Shown here in pieces: positions 53,867-63,106 of a stretch of 64,000 nt of DNA (its first letter is position 1; each line of letters starts with the position of its first letter). The position numbers were made by a program, and so were the translations under genes. The notes below the pieces were generated by a model, which saw nothing but the letters and a program-made list of their open reading frames with translations, made no database searches and was not told the origin of the DNA. Source of the stretch: GH45 sp965370965. Lineage in GTDB: Bacteria > Bacteroidota > Bacteroidia > Bacteroidales > SZUA-534. The stretch covers positions 1 to 64,000 of the forward strand of contig CBDUWQ010000001.1 of the NCBI GenBank assembly GCA_965370965.1, given 5' to 3'.

Positions 53867-54616
53867 TTAAAAGTTACTATTTACAAATTCAACCTCTTTA
53901 AAATAAAAAGTTCTTAATAAACCATCAGTAGTTTCCATTGTTATTTTACCATCGTTATCAACCGATTTTATTTGGGCTTTAAATATTCTGTTTTCTGCTT
54001 TATATTCATAATACGAATTATTCCTATACAGATGCGCAAAATATGTTTTATTTATTTTGTCTGTCAAGCCATTGTTTAATACGTTATACCAAATGCCAAT
54101 TTGGGTTAAAATATCATTAAGGCACTCATTTAAATCAAAATTTTTGCTAAAAATATTTTTTAACGAAATAGGGTTTGGGGCATTGCTTTTAAAAACCTCT
54201 TGATTAATATTTATGCCAATACCTACTATGGTAAAATTTAATTTATTGCCTAATAGTTGGTTTTCAATCAAAATTCCCCCCAATTTTTTATTACAATAGT
54301 ATATATCGTTGGGCCATTTTATGGTAAAGCATTTATCAAGTTTGATTAAATAACTAATAATGCCCAACGAAATAACCTTTGATACCATAAATATATTTTC
54401 GGCTAATAAAAATGTTGGGCGTAAAAGCAAACTGATTGTAAGGTTGTCTCCGGGCGCACTTTCCCAATAGCTTTCTTCTTGTCCCCGTCCGTTTTTTTGA
54501 TAATTTGTTACAACAACATACCCTTCGGGCAAATCCTTTTCAATGGTCAGTTTTTTAAGGTGGTCGTTTGTTGATGCCACCTTTTTAACCTTTATGTAGT
54601 TAATATCTTTTAACAT
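53867..54616 (-). CDS. birA: Biotin-[acetyl-CoA-carboxylase] ligase
   Basis: The 249 residues have the ligase motifs GRGQEESYWESAPGDNLTISLLLRP, KWPNDIYYCNKKLGGILIEN and GIGININQ. It lacks the N-terminal helix-turn-helix of E. coli BirA, so it is a monofunctional ligase that attaches biotin to carboxylase carrier domains via biotinyl-AMP. It lies just downstream of the two-component regulator gene. Confidence 0.95.
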   Translation of the reverse strand: MLKDINYIKVKKVASTNDHLKKLTIEKDLPEGYVVVTNYQKNGRGQEESYWESAPGDNLTISLLLRPTFLLAENIFMVSKVISLGIISYLIKLDKCFTIKWPNDIYYCNKKLGGILIENQLLGNKLNFTIVGIGININQEVFKSNAPNPISLKNIFSKNFDLNECLNDILTQIGIWYNVLNNGLTDKINKTYFAHLYRNNSYYEYKAENRIFKAQIKSVDNDGKITMETTDGLLRTFYFKEVEFVNSNF

Positions 54617-54648
54617 TTACTTTGCTTGTTTCGGTTTAAAAAAATCAC

Positions 54649-54669
54649 AAAGTTCATAATCGCTCAATT
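54649..54669. repeat. 21-bp exact repeat, copy 2
   Basis: Identical to 18032-18052 over 21 bases. It lies between birA and the response-regulator stop codon and is followed by TATTATTCAGG, which resembles one end of the 16618 element. Confidence 0.55.
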
Positions 54670-54684
54670 ATACTATTATTCAGG

Positions 54685-55332
54685 TTAAACACTAATAAGC
54701 TTATTTTTAATTGCATACATAATTAAGTTTGCAGTATTTTTCGAATTGGTTTTGCTTAAAAGGTTTGCCCTGTGTTTGTCAACTGTCCGTTTGCTTATAA
54801 ATAAATTATCGGCAATTTCTTGATTCGATAGTCCGTTGCATATCTCCTCAAGCACCTGTAGTTCTCTTTTTGATAGTTTTGCTGTTTCATCAATAGGCTC
54901 TTTATGAGGTTTAAAGTTTTTTATCACATTATATAAAAGCTCCTGTGAAAAATAGCTGTTTCCTGTATTTACCTGATTTATTGCCTCAATTACCTCGTTT
55001 ATTTCAGAATTTTTTAGCAGAAATCCCTTTGCCCCGGCATTAATCATTTTATAGTAATACTCCTCCTCGCCAAACATCGACAGGGCAACTATTTTAATGT
55101 CAGGGTATTTTTCATTTGCCAGTTGTGTGGCTTCAACGCCATCCATAACCGGCATATTAATATCCATTAAAACAATATCTGGCATATTGTTTTCAATTTT
55201 CTCAATAAATTCTTTGCCATTTTCCGCTTCACTTATTACTATAAAATCAGGATGCGTATCTAATAAAATCTTTAACCCGTTTCTAAATAAGGCATGGTCA
55301 TCAACCAGTGTAATTTTTATTTTTTTACCCAT
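54685..55332 (-). CDS. NarL/LuxR-family response regulator
   Basis: The 215 residues are a receiver domain (D11, D12, phosphoacceptor D57 in IVLMDINMPVMDG) and a LuxR-type helix-turn-helix (LSKRELQVLEEICNGLSNQEIADNLFISKRTVDKHRANLL). It is encoded 5 bp downstream of its cognate histidine kinase. DNA targets are unknown. Confidence 0.95.
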   Translation of the reverse strand: MGKKIKITLVDDHALFRNGLKILLDTHPDFIVISEAENGKEFIEKIENNMPDIVLMDINMPVMDGVEATQLANEKYPDIKIVALSMFGEEEYYYKMINAGAKGFLLKNSEINEVIEAINQVNTGNSYFSQELLYNVIKNFKPHKEPIDETAKLSKRELQVLEEICNGLSNQEIADNLFISKRTVDKHRANLLSKTNSKNTANLIMYAIKNKLISV

Positions 55333-55337
55333 AACAT

Positions 55338-56288
55338 TTAATGTATTTTAACTTTAATAAGCGCATTTGTCCCATCACCATGGGCACTGGTAATTATAAA
55401 AATACCATTTATCGATTTTATGCGCGATGATATATTTTGTAATCCCATTCCACCGGTTTGAATATCTTCACCTTTATCTGTGTCAAATCCTAAACCGTTA
55501 TCATTATATTGAATGGTTAAGGTTCGCAAATGTTTTGATATATTTATAGATATATTTTTAGCCTTTGCATGTTTTAAAGTGTTGTTAATCAGCTCGCATG
55601 TGGCTCTATATAAAACAACCTCGGCATTGGCATTAAACCGTTCATTTTCCATATTGCTTAGCAGTTCTATTTTAACTGTTTTGGTATTGTTAATTTTATG
55701 AGTAAAATTTTTTAAAGCACTTACCAAACCAAAATTGGTTAAAACGTGTGGGCTTAAATTGTTCGATATCTCTTTAATACTTGTAATGGCCTCGTTAATT
55801 ACCATATTAGTATTCTCTAATATAGCTTTTTTGTTTTTTTCATTATTGGAATTTAATAGTGCCGAAATAGACATTTTTACCGTCGATAATAATGGTCCCA
55901 GTCCATCATGCAGGTCTTTTGCAAACCGTTTTCGCTCCCTTTCTTCGGTTTGTGTTATGGTATTAATAAGCCTTTTTTCGGCACGTGTCCTGTCAATACT
56001 TGCCTTTTTAAGCGTATAAAAAATCTCCCCTATTAAAAAAACACCTGCAGTAAATAAAAATGATATAATAACCGCAAGCCACTCGTCGGCCATAGTCAAA
56101 TAAAATGAAAAATCGTCTTGTAAAAATTGAATGAGCTTAATAGCCCTTTTTATTGCCATTAATAAAAAACCCAATGATATAAGCACCCATGATGCCCTAT
56201 ATTTGGTAACACGCATTAATCGTAATGCAAAAATTGCTGCAATAAGTTGCAAAACAATTGAAATAAGAAGTGCTACTAACCTAACCAT
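55338..56288 (-). CDS. HisKA_3-type sensor histidine kinase
   Basis: The 316 residues have about three N-terminal transmembrane helices (up to about residue 95), a coiled segment, a dimerisation domain with the phosphoacceptor His127 (ERERKRFAKDLHDGLGPLLSTVKMSISAL), and an ATPase domain with INNTLKHAKAKN, NGLGFD and GGMGLQNI. There is no large sensory domain; sensing may occur through the membrane segments. It is paired with the NarL-type regulator downstream. Confidence 0.94.
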   Translation of the reverse strand: MVRLVALLISIVLQLIAAIFALRLMRVTKYRASWVLISLGFLLMAIKRAIKLIQFLQDDFSFYLTMADEWLAVIISFLFTAGVFLIGEIFYTLKKASIDRTRAEKRLINTITQTEERERKRFAKDLHDGLGPLLSTVKMSISALLNSNNEKNKKAILENTNMVINEAITSIKEISNNLSPHVLTNFGLVSALKNFTHKINNTKTVKIELLSNMENERFNANAEVVLYRATCELINNTLKHAKAKNISINISKHLRTLTIQYNDNGLGFDTDKGEDIQTGGMGLQNISSRIKSINGIFIITSAHGDGTNALIKVKIH

Positions 56289-56391
56289 GTTTTTTTAACA
56301 AAAATAGTCATATAATATATTTTTGAAAGTATCTTTGGAAATAAATAATATTAGTGTATTATTATTAATTAAGAAACAAAACAAAAATTAT

Positions 56392-56399
56392 TATCTTTG
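56392..56399 (+). promoter_or_regulatory. -7 box of the rsfS-ftsH-cdsA-psd operon (TAtcTTTG)
   Basis: TATCTTTG (full -7 match) sits 16 bp before the rsfS ATG. A clear -33 TTTG is not evident, so the leader is short and the call tentative. Confidence 0.45.
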
Positions 56400-56415
56400 T
56401 GGCAAATTTTAATAT

Positions 56416-56781
56416 ATGGCAAATAACAATAAACAAACAATTTTAAAAGATGTGGTGGTTGAGTCCATTAAGGAAAAGAAGGGAAAGGAAATTATTGTTT
56501 TAGATTTGAGAAAACTTGATCAATCAATAGCCGATTATTTTGTAATATGCCATGGCGATTCAAACACACAAGTTGATGCAATCTCTGATTTTATTGAACG
56601 TCAAGTTAGGTCAGAATTGAAAGAGCATATGACCCATAAAGAAGGTGCTGATAATTTACAATGGGTTTTGCTTGACTATGGGTGGGTAATTGTTCATGTA
56701 TTTTTAGAAGAGTACCGTAGGTTTTATAACCTTGAAGATTTGTGGGCAGATGCAAAAATTGAATTAATTAGTGAAGAATAA
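56416..56781 (+). CDS. rsfS: Ribosome silencing factor RsfS
   Basis: The 121 residues carry the Iojap/RsfS signature (DYFVICHGDSNTQVDAISDFIERQVRSELKEHMTHKEGADNLQWVLLDYGWVIVHVFLEEYRRFYNLEDLWADAK). It binds L14 of the large ribosomal subunit and blocks 70S joining in stationary phase. First gene of the operon with ftsH. Confidence 0.96.
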   Translation: MANNNKQTILKDVVVESIKEKKGKEIIVLDLRKLDQSIADYFVICHGDSNTQVDAISDFIERQVRSELKEHMTHKEGADNLQWVLLDYGWVIVHVFLEEYRRFYNLEDLWADAKIELISEE

Positions 56782-56799
56782 TTTTTCATAACAACTTAA

Positions 56800-58872
56800 A
56801 TGAGCGAAGAAAAACAAAACAAAAAGGAATTTGGATTTGGTTTAAAACCGAATAAGGATCAAAAAGGAAATGATAAAAAGCCAAAATTCAATATTTCATG
56901 GATTTATGGTATGATAGCCATTTTTATTATTGGCATGATGTTTTTACCATTAGGTAATGAGCCAATTGAAATAATGTGGAGCAGGTTTGAGACTAAAATG
57001 GTAAAGACACATTCAATTGAAAAAATTGAGATAGTAAATAAGGAGCGAGCTGAGATATTTATTAAAACTGATAAACTATCTGATCCGGAATTTAGTGATA
57101 TAAAAAAGACAAAATCAACAGGGTTAGGTGTTTCGGCGGCTAATTATTACATTACTATTGGGTCAATTGAGCAGTTTGGTATTCAGTTAAATGAAGCCAT
57201 GAGTAAATATTCATACTCATCATCCGAATCAATTCCGGTTAGGTATGTTAATCGCGAAAACCATATGGACTGGATAGTTAGTTGGGTTATTTTCCCACTA
57301 CTGCTTATAGGCGTATGGTTGTTTATTTTCCGTAGAATGTCAGGTCCCAATGGGCCGGGCGGTCAGATATTCAATATTGGAAAATCGAGGGCTAAAATGT
57401 TTGATAAAGAGGGTACTGAGGTTAAAGTTGACTTTAAAGATGTGGCAGGGCTTGCAGAGGCAAAGATTGAAATTATTGAGATTGTTGATTTCTTGAAAAA
57501 GCCCGAAAAATACACAAGTCTTGGAGCTAAAATCCCTAAAGGGGCTTTGTTAGTAGGTCCTCCGGGAACAGGAAAAACGCTGCTTGCAAAAGCAGTAGCC
57601 GGTGAAGCTCATGTTCCGTTTTTTTCAATGTCGGGTTCCGATTTTGTTGAAATGTTTGTTGGGGTTGGGGCATCGCGAGTACGCGACCTTTTTAAACAAG
57701 CTAAAGAGAAAGCACCTTGTATAATATTTATTGATGAAATTGATGCCATTGGGCGCGCACGTGGTAAAAATCCAAACATGGGGGCTAATGATGAGCGCGA
57801 AAACACATTAAACCAGCTATTAACAGAAATGGACGGTTTTGGAACAAACAGTGGTGTAATTATTTTGGCTGCTACTAACCGTGCCGACATACTTGATAGA
57901 GCATTATTGCGAGCAGGTAGGTTTGATAGACAGATTCATGTGGAATTGCCCGATTTGAATGAACGCAAAGATATTTTTAAGGTACATATGCGCCCGTTAA
58001 AAAAACTTGGACCTAAGGTTAGTCCAGAGTTTTTGTCAAAGCAAACCCCCGGTTTTTCAGGAGCCGATATTGCAAATGTTACAAATGAGGCTGCACTAAT
58101 TGCTGCCAGGCAAGATAAAAAGAGGGTTGAGAAACAAGATTTTCTGGATGCTATTGATCGGATAATTGGTGGTTTAGAGAAGAAAAACAAAATAATTACT
58201 CCTGTTGAGAAGAAAACCATTGCTTACCATGAGGCCGGACATGCCACAGTAAGTTGGATTTTAGAACACGCCAACCCGCTTATTAAAGTTACTATTGTGC
58301 CGCGAGGTCAGACATTGGGAGCTGCATGGTACTTACCTGAAGAAAGACAATTGACAACAAAAGAGCAGATGCTTGATGAAATGTGTGCTGTACTTGGTGG
58401 CAGAGCTGCCGAAGAGCTTTCATTTGGAAGAATATCAACAGGCGCCCTTAACGACCTTGAAAAAGTTACCAAACAAGCATATGCAATGGTTACGTTTTAT
58501 GGTATGAGCAATAAAATTGGAAACCGAAGCTATTACGACTCTACAGGGCAAAATGAGTATTCATTTAATAAGCCATATTCTGAAAATACAGCAAGAATAA
58601 TTGACGATGAGGTAGAGAAAATAATTAACGAATCATATAAAAGGGCAAAGGCTCTTTTAATTGAACAAAAAGAGGGGCATAAAAAATTGGGAGAGTTGTT
58701 ATTGGAACGTGAAGTTTTGTTTGCTGAGGATTTAGAAAAAGTTTTAGGTCCTAGACCAAATGGCAAAACACCATTCTCAGATGATGATTTTATGGATGAA
58801 AATCCGATAACTGAAGAAAATCAGGAGACAGTTGAAGATAAGGATGCCGATAATACAACTTCTGAAAAATAG
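56800..58872 (+). CDS. ftsH: ATP-dependent zinc metalloprotease FtsH
   Basis: The 690-residue membrane protease has two N-terminal transmembrane segments (about 33-52 and 155-175), an AAA ATPase domain with Walker A GPPGTGKT (253-260) and IFIDEIDAIGRARG, SRH-type GRFDRQI, and the zinc site HEAGH (477-481). It degrades misfolded membrane proteins and regulators. The C-terminal tail is acidic and variable. Followed without a gap by the DUF2007 gene. Confidence 0.97.
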   Translation: MSEEKQNKKEFGFGLKPNKDQKGNDKKPKFNISWIYGMIAIFIIGMMFLPLGNEPIEIMWSRFETKMVKTHSIEKIEIVNKERAEIFIKTDKLSDPEFSDIKKTKSTGLGVSAANYYITIGSIEQFGIQLNEAMSKYSYSSSESIPVRYVNRENHMDWIVSWVIFPLLLIGVWLFIFRRMSGPNGPGGQIFNIGKSRAKMFDKEGTEVKVDFKDVAGLAEAKIEIIEIVDFLKKPEKYTSLGAKIPKGALLVGPPGTGKTLLAKAVAGEAHVPFFSMSGSDFVEMFVGVGASRVRDLFKQAKEKAPCIIFIDEIDAIGRARGKNPNMGANDERENTLNQLLTEMDGFGTNSGVIILAATNRADILDRALLRAGRFDRQIHVELPDLNERKDIFKVHMRPLKKLGPKVSPEFLSKQTPGFSGADIANVTNEAALIAARQDKKRVEKQDFLDAIDRIIGGLEKKNKIITPVEKKTIAYHEAGHATVSWILEHANPLIKVTIVPRGQTLGAAWYLPEERQLTTKEQMLDEMCAVLGGRAAEELSFGRISTGALNDLEKVTKQAYAMVTFYGMSNKIGNRSYYDSTGQNEYSFNKPYSENTARIIDDEVEKIINESYKRAKALLIEQKEGHKKLGELLLEREVLFAEDLEKVLGPRPNGKTPFSDDDFMDENPITEENQETVEDKDADNTTSEK

Positions 58873-59073
58873 ATGGGAAAGGATTGGAAACTTGCTTTTT
58901 CTACAGGAAAACTGTATCAGGCCGAAATGGTTAAGGATATCTTAGAAAATAATGATATAGAAGTTGTGCTTTTAAATAAACAAGACTCGTTTTACTTGTT
59001 TGGCGATATTGAGCTATATGTTAGACCTGATGATGTAATTAGGGCTAAGTATTTAATGAAAGATTTATTATAG
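58873..59073 (+). CDS. DUF2007-domain small protein
   Basis: The 66 residues (WKLAFSTGKLYQAEMVKDILENNDIEVVLLNKQDS...ELYVRPDDVIRAKYLMKDLL) match DUF2007, a small ACT-like or signal-transducing-type fold found between ftsH and cdsA in Bacteroidota. Its ATG follows the ftsH stop immediately, and its stop overlaps the GTG of cdsA by one base, indicating translational coupling. Confidence 0.9.
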   Translation: MGKDWKLAFSTGKLYQAEMVKDILENNDIEVVLLNKQDSFYLFGDIELYVRPDDVIRAKYLMKDLL

Positions 59074-59885
59074 TGAGTAACTTTTTACAACGCTCATTAA
59101 CAGGGCTTTTTTTTGTGGCTTTTATTACCATTGGTGTGCTATGGCATAAAGCATCGTTTTTTGGCTTATTTCTTATTGTTGAAATATTGGCTTTGACAGA
59201 ATTTTATAAAATTGCTACAAAAAGCAAATCACTACCTCAAAAATATTATGGCAGTGTTGTAGGAGTTCTGTTTTTTATTGCCGGTTTTGTATGGCATGTT
59301 TTCGATTACGGAAACCATTTTAGTCTGCTTTTAATACCTGTTATATCATTTGTATTTATTTTTGAGCTATACCGAAACCTAAAACATCCGCTACTAAACA
59401 TAGCAATTACTTTGTTAGGTGTTTTATATGTATCGGTTCCATTAATGATGCTAAACCATATTGCTTTTCTTAATGGCGTTTTTAACGGAAAAATATTGCT
59501 TGGTATATTTATTTTAATTTGGGCAAGCGATTCAGGAGCATATCTGTTTGGTATTACAATGGGAAAACACCGATTGTTTGAACGTATATCGCCAAAAAAA
59601 TCATGGGAAGGCTTTTTTGGAGGACTTATTGTTTCGCTGCTTGCAGCATATCTACTTGCTCATTATCTTGGTATTTTGGGGTATGTTAATTGGAGTATAT
59701 TAGCTGCAATAGTTGTGGTTTTTGGAACACTTGGCGACTTGGTTGAATCAATGATGAAAAGAAGCATAGGAATTAAAGATTCGGGAAATATTTTGCCCGG
59801 GCACGGTGGTATTTTAGATAGATTTGATAGTTTTTTATTTACAATTCCAGTAATTTTTACATATTTGTATTTTTTTATTAAGTAA
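59073..59885 (+). CDS. cdsA: Phosphatidate cytidylyltransferase CdsA
   Basis: The 270 residues hold about eight transmembrane helices and the C-terminal CdsA signature MKRSIGIKDSGNILPGHGGILDRFDS. The enzyme makes CDP-diacylglycerol from phosphatidic acid in the inner membrane. The start is GTG, whose G is the last base of the DUF2007 stop codon. Followed by psd with a 11-bp gap. Confidence 0.95.
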   Translation: MSNFLQRSLTGLFFVAFITIGVLWHKASFFGLFLIVEILALTEFYKIATKSKSLPQKYYGSVVGVLFFIAGFVWHVFDYGNHFSLLLIPVISFVFIFELYRNLKHPLLNIAITLLGVLYVSVPLMMLNHIAFLNGVFNGKILLGIFILIWASDSGAYLFGITMGKHRLFERISPKKSWEGFFGGLIVSLLAAYLLAHYLGILGYVNWSILAAIVVVFGTLGDLVESMMKRSIGIKDSGNILPGHGGILDRFDSFLFTIPVIFTYLYFFIK

Positions 59886-59896
59886 TTCTATTACTC

Positions 59897-60556
59897 ATGA
59901 CAATTCATAAAGCAGGTTATAGTATAATACTATTTGTAGTTTTTATAATTGCTCTTGTTATAATTCCTTTAGTATTTTTTAAGGTGCCAAGTATAGTATT
60001 GTACATTACCGGTTCAGTATTTTTTATTTTATTGCTGTTTTTTGTTTGGTTTTTTCGAAGCCCAAACCGCAAAATTAAATTTACCGAAAATCAGGTTGTG
60101 TCTCCTGCCGACGGAAAGGTTGTTGCTATTGAAGAGGTAACAGAAAATGAATTTATTAAAGGTAAATGTATTCAGGTTTCTATTTTTATGTCGGTTTGGA
60201 ATATCCATATAAATTGGTTTCCTGTGCTTGGCAAAATAGTCCGGTCGTTACATTTTAATGGCAAATATATGGCAGCATGGCTTCCAAAATCGTCATCAGA
60301 AAATGAACGCTCGGTTACAATTATTGAGCATCCAAAAGTTGGTAAAATAATGGTAAAGCAAATTGCAGGAGCGGTTGCCCGACGAATTATTACCTACGCA
60401 ACTGAAAATGACTCAATAACAGTAGGAAATCAGCTGGGCTTTATTCGGTTTGGATCGCGTGTTGATGTATTAATTCCGGTTAATTCAATAATAAAAGTTA
60501 AACTAAACGATAAAACAGTTGGAGGTATAACACTTTTGGCAGAATTAATAAATTAG
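59897..60556 (+). CDS. psd: Phosphatidylserine decarboxylase (archaetidylserine decarboxylase-type)
   Basis: The 219 residues show two N-terminal transmembrane helices, a VSPADGKVVAIEE motif, HINWFPV, and FGSRVDVLIP near the C-terminus, where Gly-Ser self-cleavage forms the pyruvoyl group. The short length fits the compact family. It makes phosphatidylethanolamine using the CDP-DAG route supplied by cdsA. Confidence 0.94.
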   Translation: MTIHKAGYSIILFVVFIIALVIIPLVFFKVPSIVLYITGSVFFILLLFFVWFFRSPNRKIKFTENQVVSPADGKVVAIEEVTENEFIKGKCIQVSIFMSVWNIHINWFPVLGKIVRSLHFNGKYMAAWLPKSSSENERSVTIIEHPKVGKIMVKQIAGAVARRIITYATENDSITVGNQLGFIRFGSRVDVLIPVNSIIKVKLNDKTVGGITLLAELIN

Positions 60557-60666
60557 GATTCTTAAATTTTACTGTTTTTAAATATGAAAAAAAGTGTGTT
60601 TAAGTTTTAATAATTAGTTTAAGAAATATAAATTTGTGCCTTAATTAATAATTTAACTTTTTTGTT

Positions 60667-60837
60667 ATGGCTTATAAAATTTCAGAAGATTGTATAGCTT
60701 GTGGTACTTGCATTGCCGAATGTCCGGTTGATGCTATTGCTGAAGGTGATATTTACGTAATTGATGCAGACTTATGTACAGACTGTGGCTCTTGCGTCGA
60801 AGTGTGTCCTGTTGATGCAATTGCACCTGTTGAATAG
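60667..60837 (+). CDS. 2[4Fe-4S] ferredoxin, 56 residues
   Basis: A 57-codon frame (with stop) encodes a ferredoxin with two cluster motifs: CIACGTCIAECP and CTDCGSCVEVCP, each CxxCxxCxxxCP, in a symmetrical two-cluster fold. Its size is typical of clostridial-type ferredoxins, which serve low-potential electron transfer in anaerobes. It has its own -7 box (TAaaTTTG, 60629-60636) and a strong terminator right after. It is too short for many automated gene calls. Confidence 0.95.
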   Translation: MAYKISEDCIACGTCIAECPVDAIAEGDIYVIDADLCTDCGSCVEVCPVDAIAPVE

Positions 60838-60854
60838 AGTAAACAAGAGATATG

Positions 60855-60895
60855 AAAAAACAAAAAGCCCAATTAAATTGGGCTTTTTGTTTTTT
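60855..60895. terminator. Bidirectional strong terminator after ferredoxin
   Basis: A perfectly complementary stem of up to 20 bp (AAAAAACAAAAAGCCCAATT and its inverse) ends in a run of T on one strand and T on the other, so it can stop transcription from both directions. Confidence 0.92.
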
Positions 60896-60944
60896 ATCCA
60901 TACAGGGCTTGTATTAATGTAAAACAAAAGTGTTTAAAAGCTAT

Positions 60945-60978
60945 TTTGATGTTTATTAGCTATTTAATTTTACCTTTG
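60945..60978 (+). promoter_or_regulatory. Predicted promoter of capD-like gene (TTTG-N22-TAccTTTG)
   Basis: TTTG at 60945-60948 and TACCTTTG at 60971-60978 match the Bacteroidota consensus. The ATG is at 61013. Confidence 0.55.
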
Positions 60979-61012
60979 TGTTATAACAACTATCTGATAA
61001 TCTTAGTCCTTA

Positions 61013-62896
61013 ATGATATTTAGTAAAAAATATACACCTCGCTGGATAGTATTTGTAATTGATGTTTTTATAAGCGTTGCAAGTGTTGCATTGGCTTATT
61101 TACTTAGGTTTAACTTTGAAATTCCTGAAACCAATGTTGCATCTTTATATATAATAATTCCATTTGTTGCATCAATTCGTATTATTAGCTTTCTTGTTGG
61201 ACGTACCTATTCAGGTATTGTCAGATACACGGGTATGCATGATGCACAGCGGATTTTTATAACCATTTTTATTGGCAGTTTGTTTATTGTTGTAGCCAAT
61301 TTTATTAGCTATTATTACATTACAAAAGCTTTTATAGTACCCATTTCAATTGTTATAATCGATTTTTTGGTTACCGTTTTTTTTATGACTTCGTTGCGGT
61401 GGTTGGTAAAAGCTGTTTTTTACGAATTCCGCACATCGAATCTGCAAATAAAGCGTGCAGCAATTTATGGTATAGGACCGGCAGCTATTGCATCAAAAAA
61501 CACGTTGGAGCAAGATTCTGAAACACGATATAAAATTGTTACTTTTTTTGATGATGTTACTACACGCAGCAGAAAACAGTTAGAGGGCATACCTCTGTCG
61601 CCAATTTCAAGAATTGAATCATATTTTTCAAATCAAAATTTAGACTTTTTAGTATTGGCAAAGCCGTTTGATACTATTGAAGAAAAAACCAATCTTATTG
61701 AGTTATCGCTTGCCAATAATGTGCAGGTTTTAACTGTGCCGGGAGTTGATAGTTGGATAAACGGAGAGCTTAGCTCAAAGCAAATTCGTCAGGTAAAAAT
61801 TGAAGAGCTTTTGGAGCGCAGTCCTATTAAATTGGATATTGATGCTATTAAGTCGCAAGTATCCGAAAAAGTTATAATGGTTACTGGTGCTGCCGGCTCA
61901 ATTGGCAGTGAGATGGTACGCCAGTTAATAAAGTTTAACCCTGCCAAGCTTATCCTTTTTGATCAGGCCGAAACACCCCTTTACGATATTGAGATGGAGT
62001 TGGCTGAGCAGAAGCATAGTTGTAATTATAGAGTTGTAATTGGCGATATATCTGATCCTGTAAGGGTTGAGGAGGTGTTTAAGGAACTTAAACCCGAAAT
62101 TATTTATCATGCAGCAGCCTATAAGCATGTTCCTATGATGGAGAATAATGCAGCTGAGGCGATAAAAAATAATGTACTTGGCACAAAAATAATCGCCGAT
62201 TTTGCTATAAAGTATGGTGTTAAACGGTTTGTTATGGTGTCAACCGATAAGGCTGTGAACCCAACAAATATTATGGGTGCCTCAAAAAGGCTGGCCGAAA
62301 TTTATACTCAATCGTTAAACGGTACTTCTAAAACAGCATTTATTACAACACGGTTTGGTAATGTGTTAGGCTCTAATGGTTCGGTAATTCCAAGGTTTAG
62401 AAAACAGATAGCAGAAGGTGGTCCAATTACCGTTACTCACCCTGATATAACAAGGTTTTTTATGACCATTCCTGAGGCATGTCAATTGGTTCTTGAAGCT
62501 GGTGCTATGGGAACAGGAGGTGAGATTTTTATTTTTGACATGGGCGAATCGGTAAAGATTGTTGATTTGGCAAAAAAAATGATAAAACTATCGGGGCTAA
62601 AATTGGGTAAGGATATACAAATAAGCTTTACCGGACTTAGACCCGGAGAAAAACTGTATGAAGAGCTGCTTGCCGATAAAGAGAATACTTTGCCTACACA
62701 CCATTCTCAAATTATGATAGCAAAAGTACGTGGTTATAAATTTGAGGAGGTGTCGGTACAAATAACAAATTTGATTAATATGGTAGGCAAATATAAAGAT
62801 TTGAAAATTGTAAACCAGATGAAGGCAATTGTACCTGAATTTATTAGTCAAAATTCAATTTACGAGCAGCTTGATAAGCCTTTAGTAAAGAGTTAA
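61013..62896 (+). CDS. CapD/FlaA1-type nucleoside-diphosphate sugar dehydratase/epimerase
   Basis: The 627-residue membrane protein has about four N-terminal transmembrane helices, a CoA-binding-like domain, then an SDR domain with NAD motif GAAGSIGSE (about 292-300). STDKAVNPTNIMGASKRLAEIY follows, with Met in place of the usual catalytic Tyr, a hallmark of inverting UDP-GlcNAc 4,6-dehydratases of the PglF/FlaA1/CapD type. Its product feeds surface polysaccharide or O-linked glycan synthesis. No other glycan genes follow in the window. Confidence 0.94.
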   Translation: MIFSKKYTPRWIVFVIDVFISVASVALAYLLRFNFEIPETNVASLYIIIPFVASIRIISFLVGRTYSGIVRYTGMHDAQRIFITIFIGSLFIVVANFISYYYITKAFIVPISIVIIDFLVTVFFMTSLRWLVKAVFYEFRTSNLQIKRAAIYGIGPAAIASKNTLEQDSETRYKIVTFFDDVTTRSRKQLEGIPLSPISRIESYFSNQNLDFLVLAKPFDTIEEKTNLIELSLANNVQVLTVPGVDSWINGELSSKQIRQVKIEELLERSPIKLDIDAIKSQVSEKVIMVTGAAGSIGSEMVRQLIKFNPAKLILFDQAETPLYDIEMELAEQKHSCNYRVVIGDISDPVRVEEVFKELKPEIIYHAAAYKHVPMMENNAAEAIKNNVLGTKIIADFAIKYGVKRFVMVSTDKAVNPTNIMGASKRLAEIYTQSLNGTSKTAFITTRFGNVLGSNGSVIPRFRKQIAEGGPITVTHPDITRFFMTIPEACQLVLEAGAMGTGGEIFIFDMGESVKIVDLAKKMIKLSGLKLGKDIQISFTGLRPGEKLYEELLADKENTLPTHHSQIMIAKVRGYKFEEVSVQITNLINMVGKYKDLKIVNQMKAIVPEFISQNSIYEQLDKPLVKS

Positions 62897-63046
62897 CTAA
62901 TCAACTTTGTGATTGATAAATTTATGCATAATTCAGGTTAGTAACATTTTATCTTTTTTTTTATTCAAAAAAAGATTAATCAAGTAATTAAATATCAATA
63001 TTTTATTCATCTCCTTTTGGAGAAGCATAAATCAAATAAATCGTTA

Positions 63047-63095
63047 CCCTCCTCTGAAATACTCGGGGCAAACTGTGAGGGTTTCACAGTTTAAA
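63047..63095. repeat. Short intergenic block similar to 24186
   Basis: CCCTCCTCTGAAATACTCGG, then GGCAAACTGTGAGGGTTTCA resembles 24186-24228 (CCCTTCCCCGAAATAATCGA, then GGTAAACTGTGATGTTTTCA). Both are upstream of coding regions. Meaning unknown. Confidence 0.45.
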
Positions 63096-63106
63096 TTTAT
63101 ATATCC

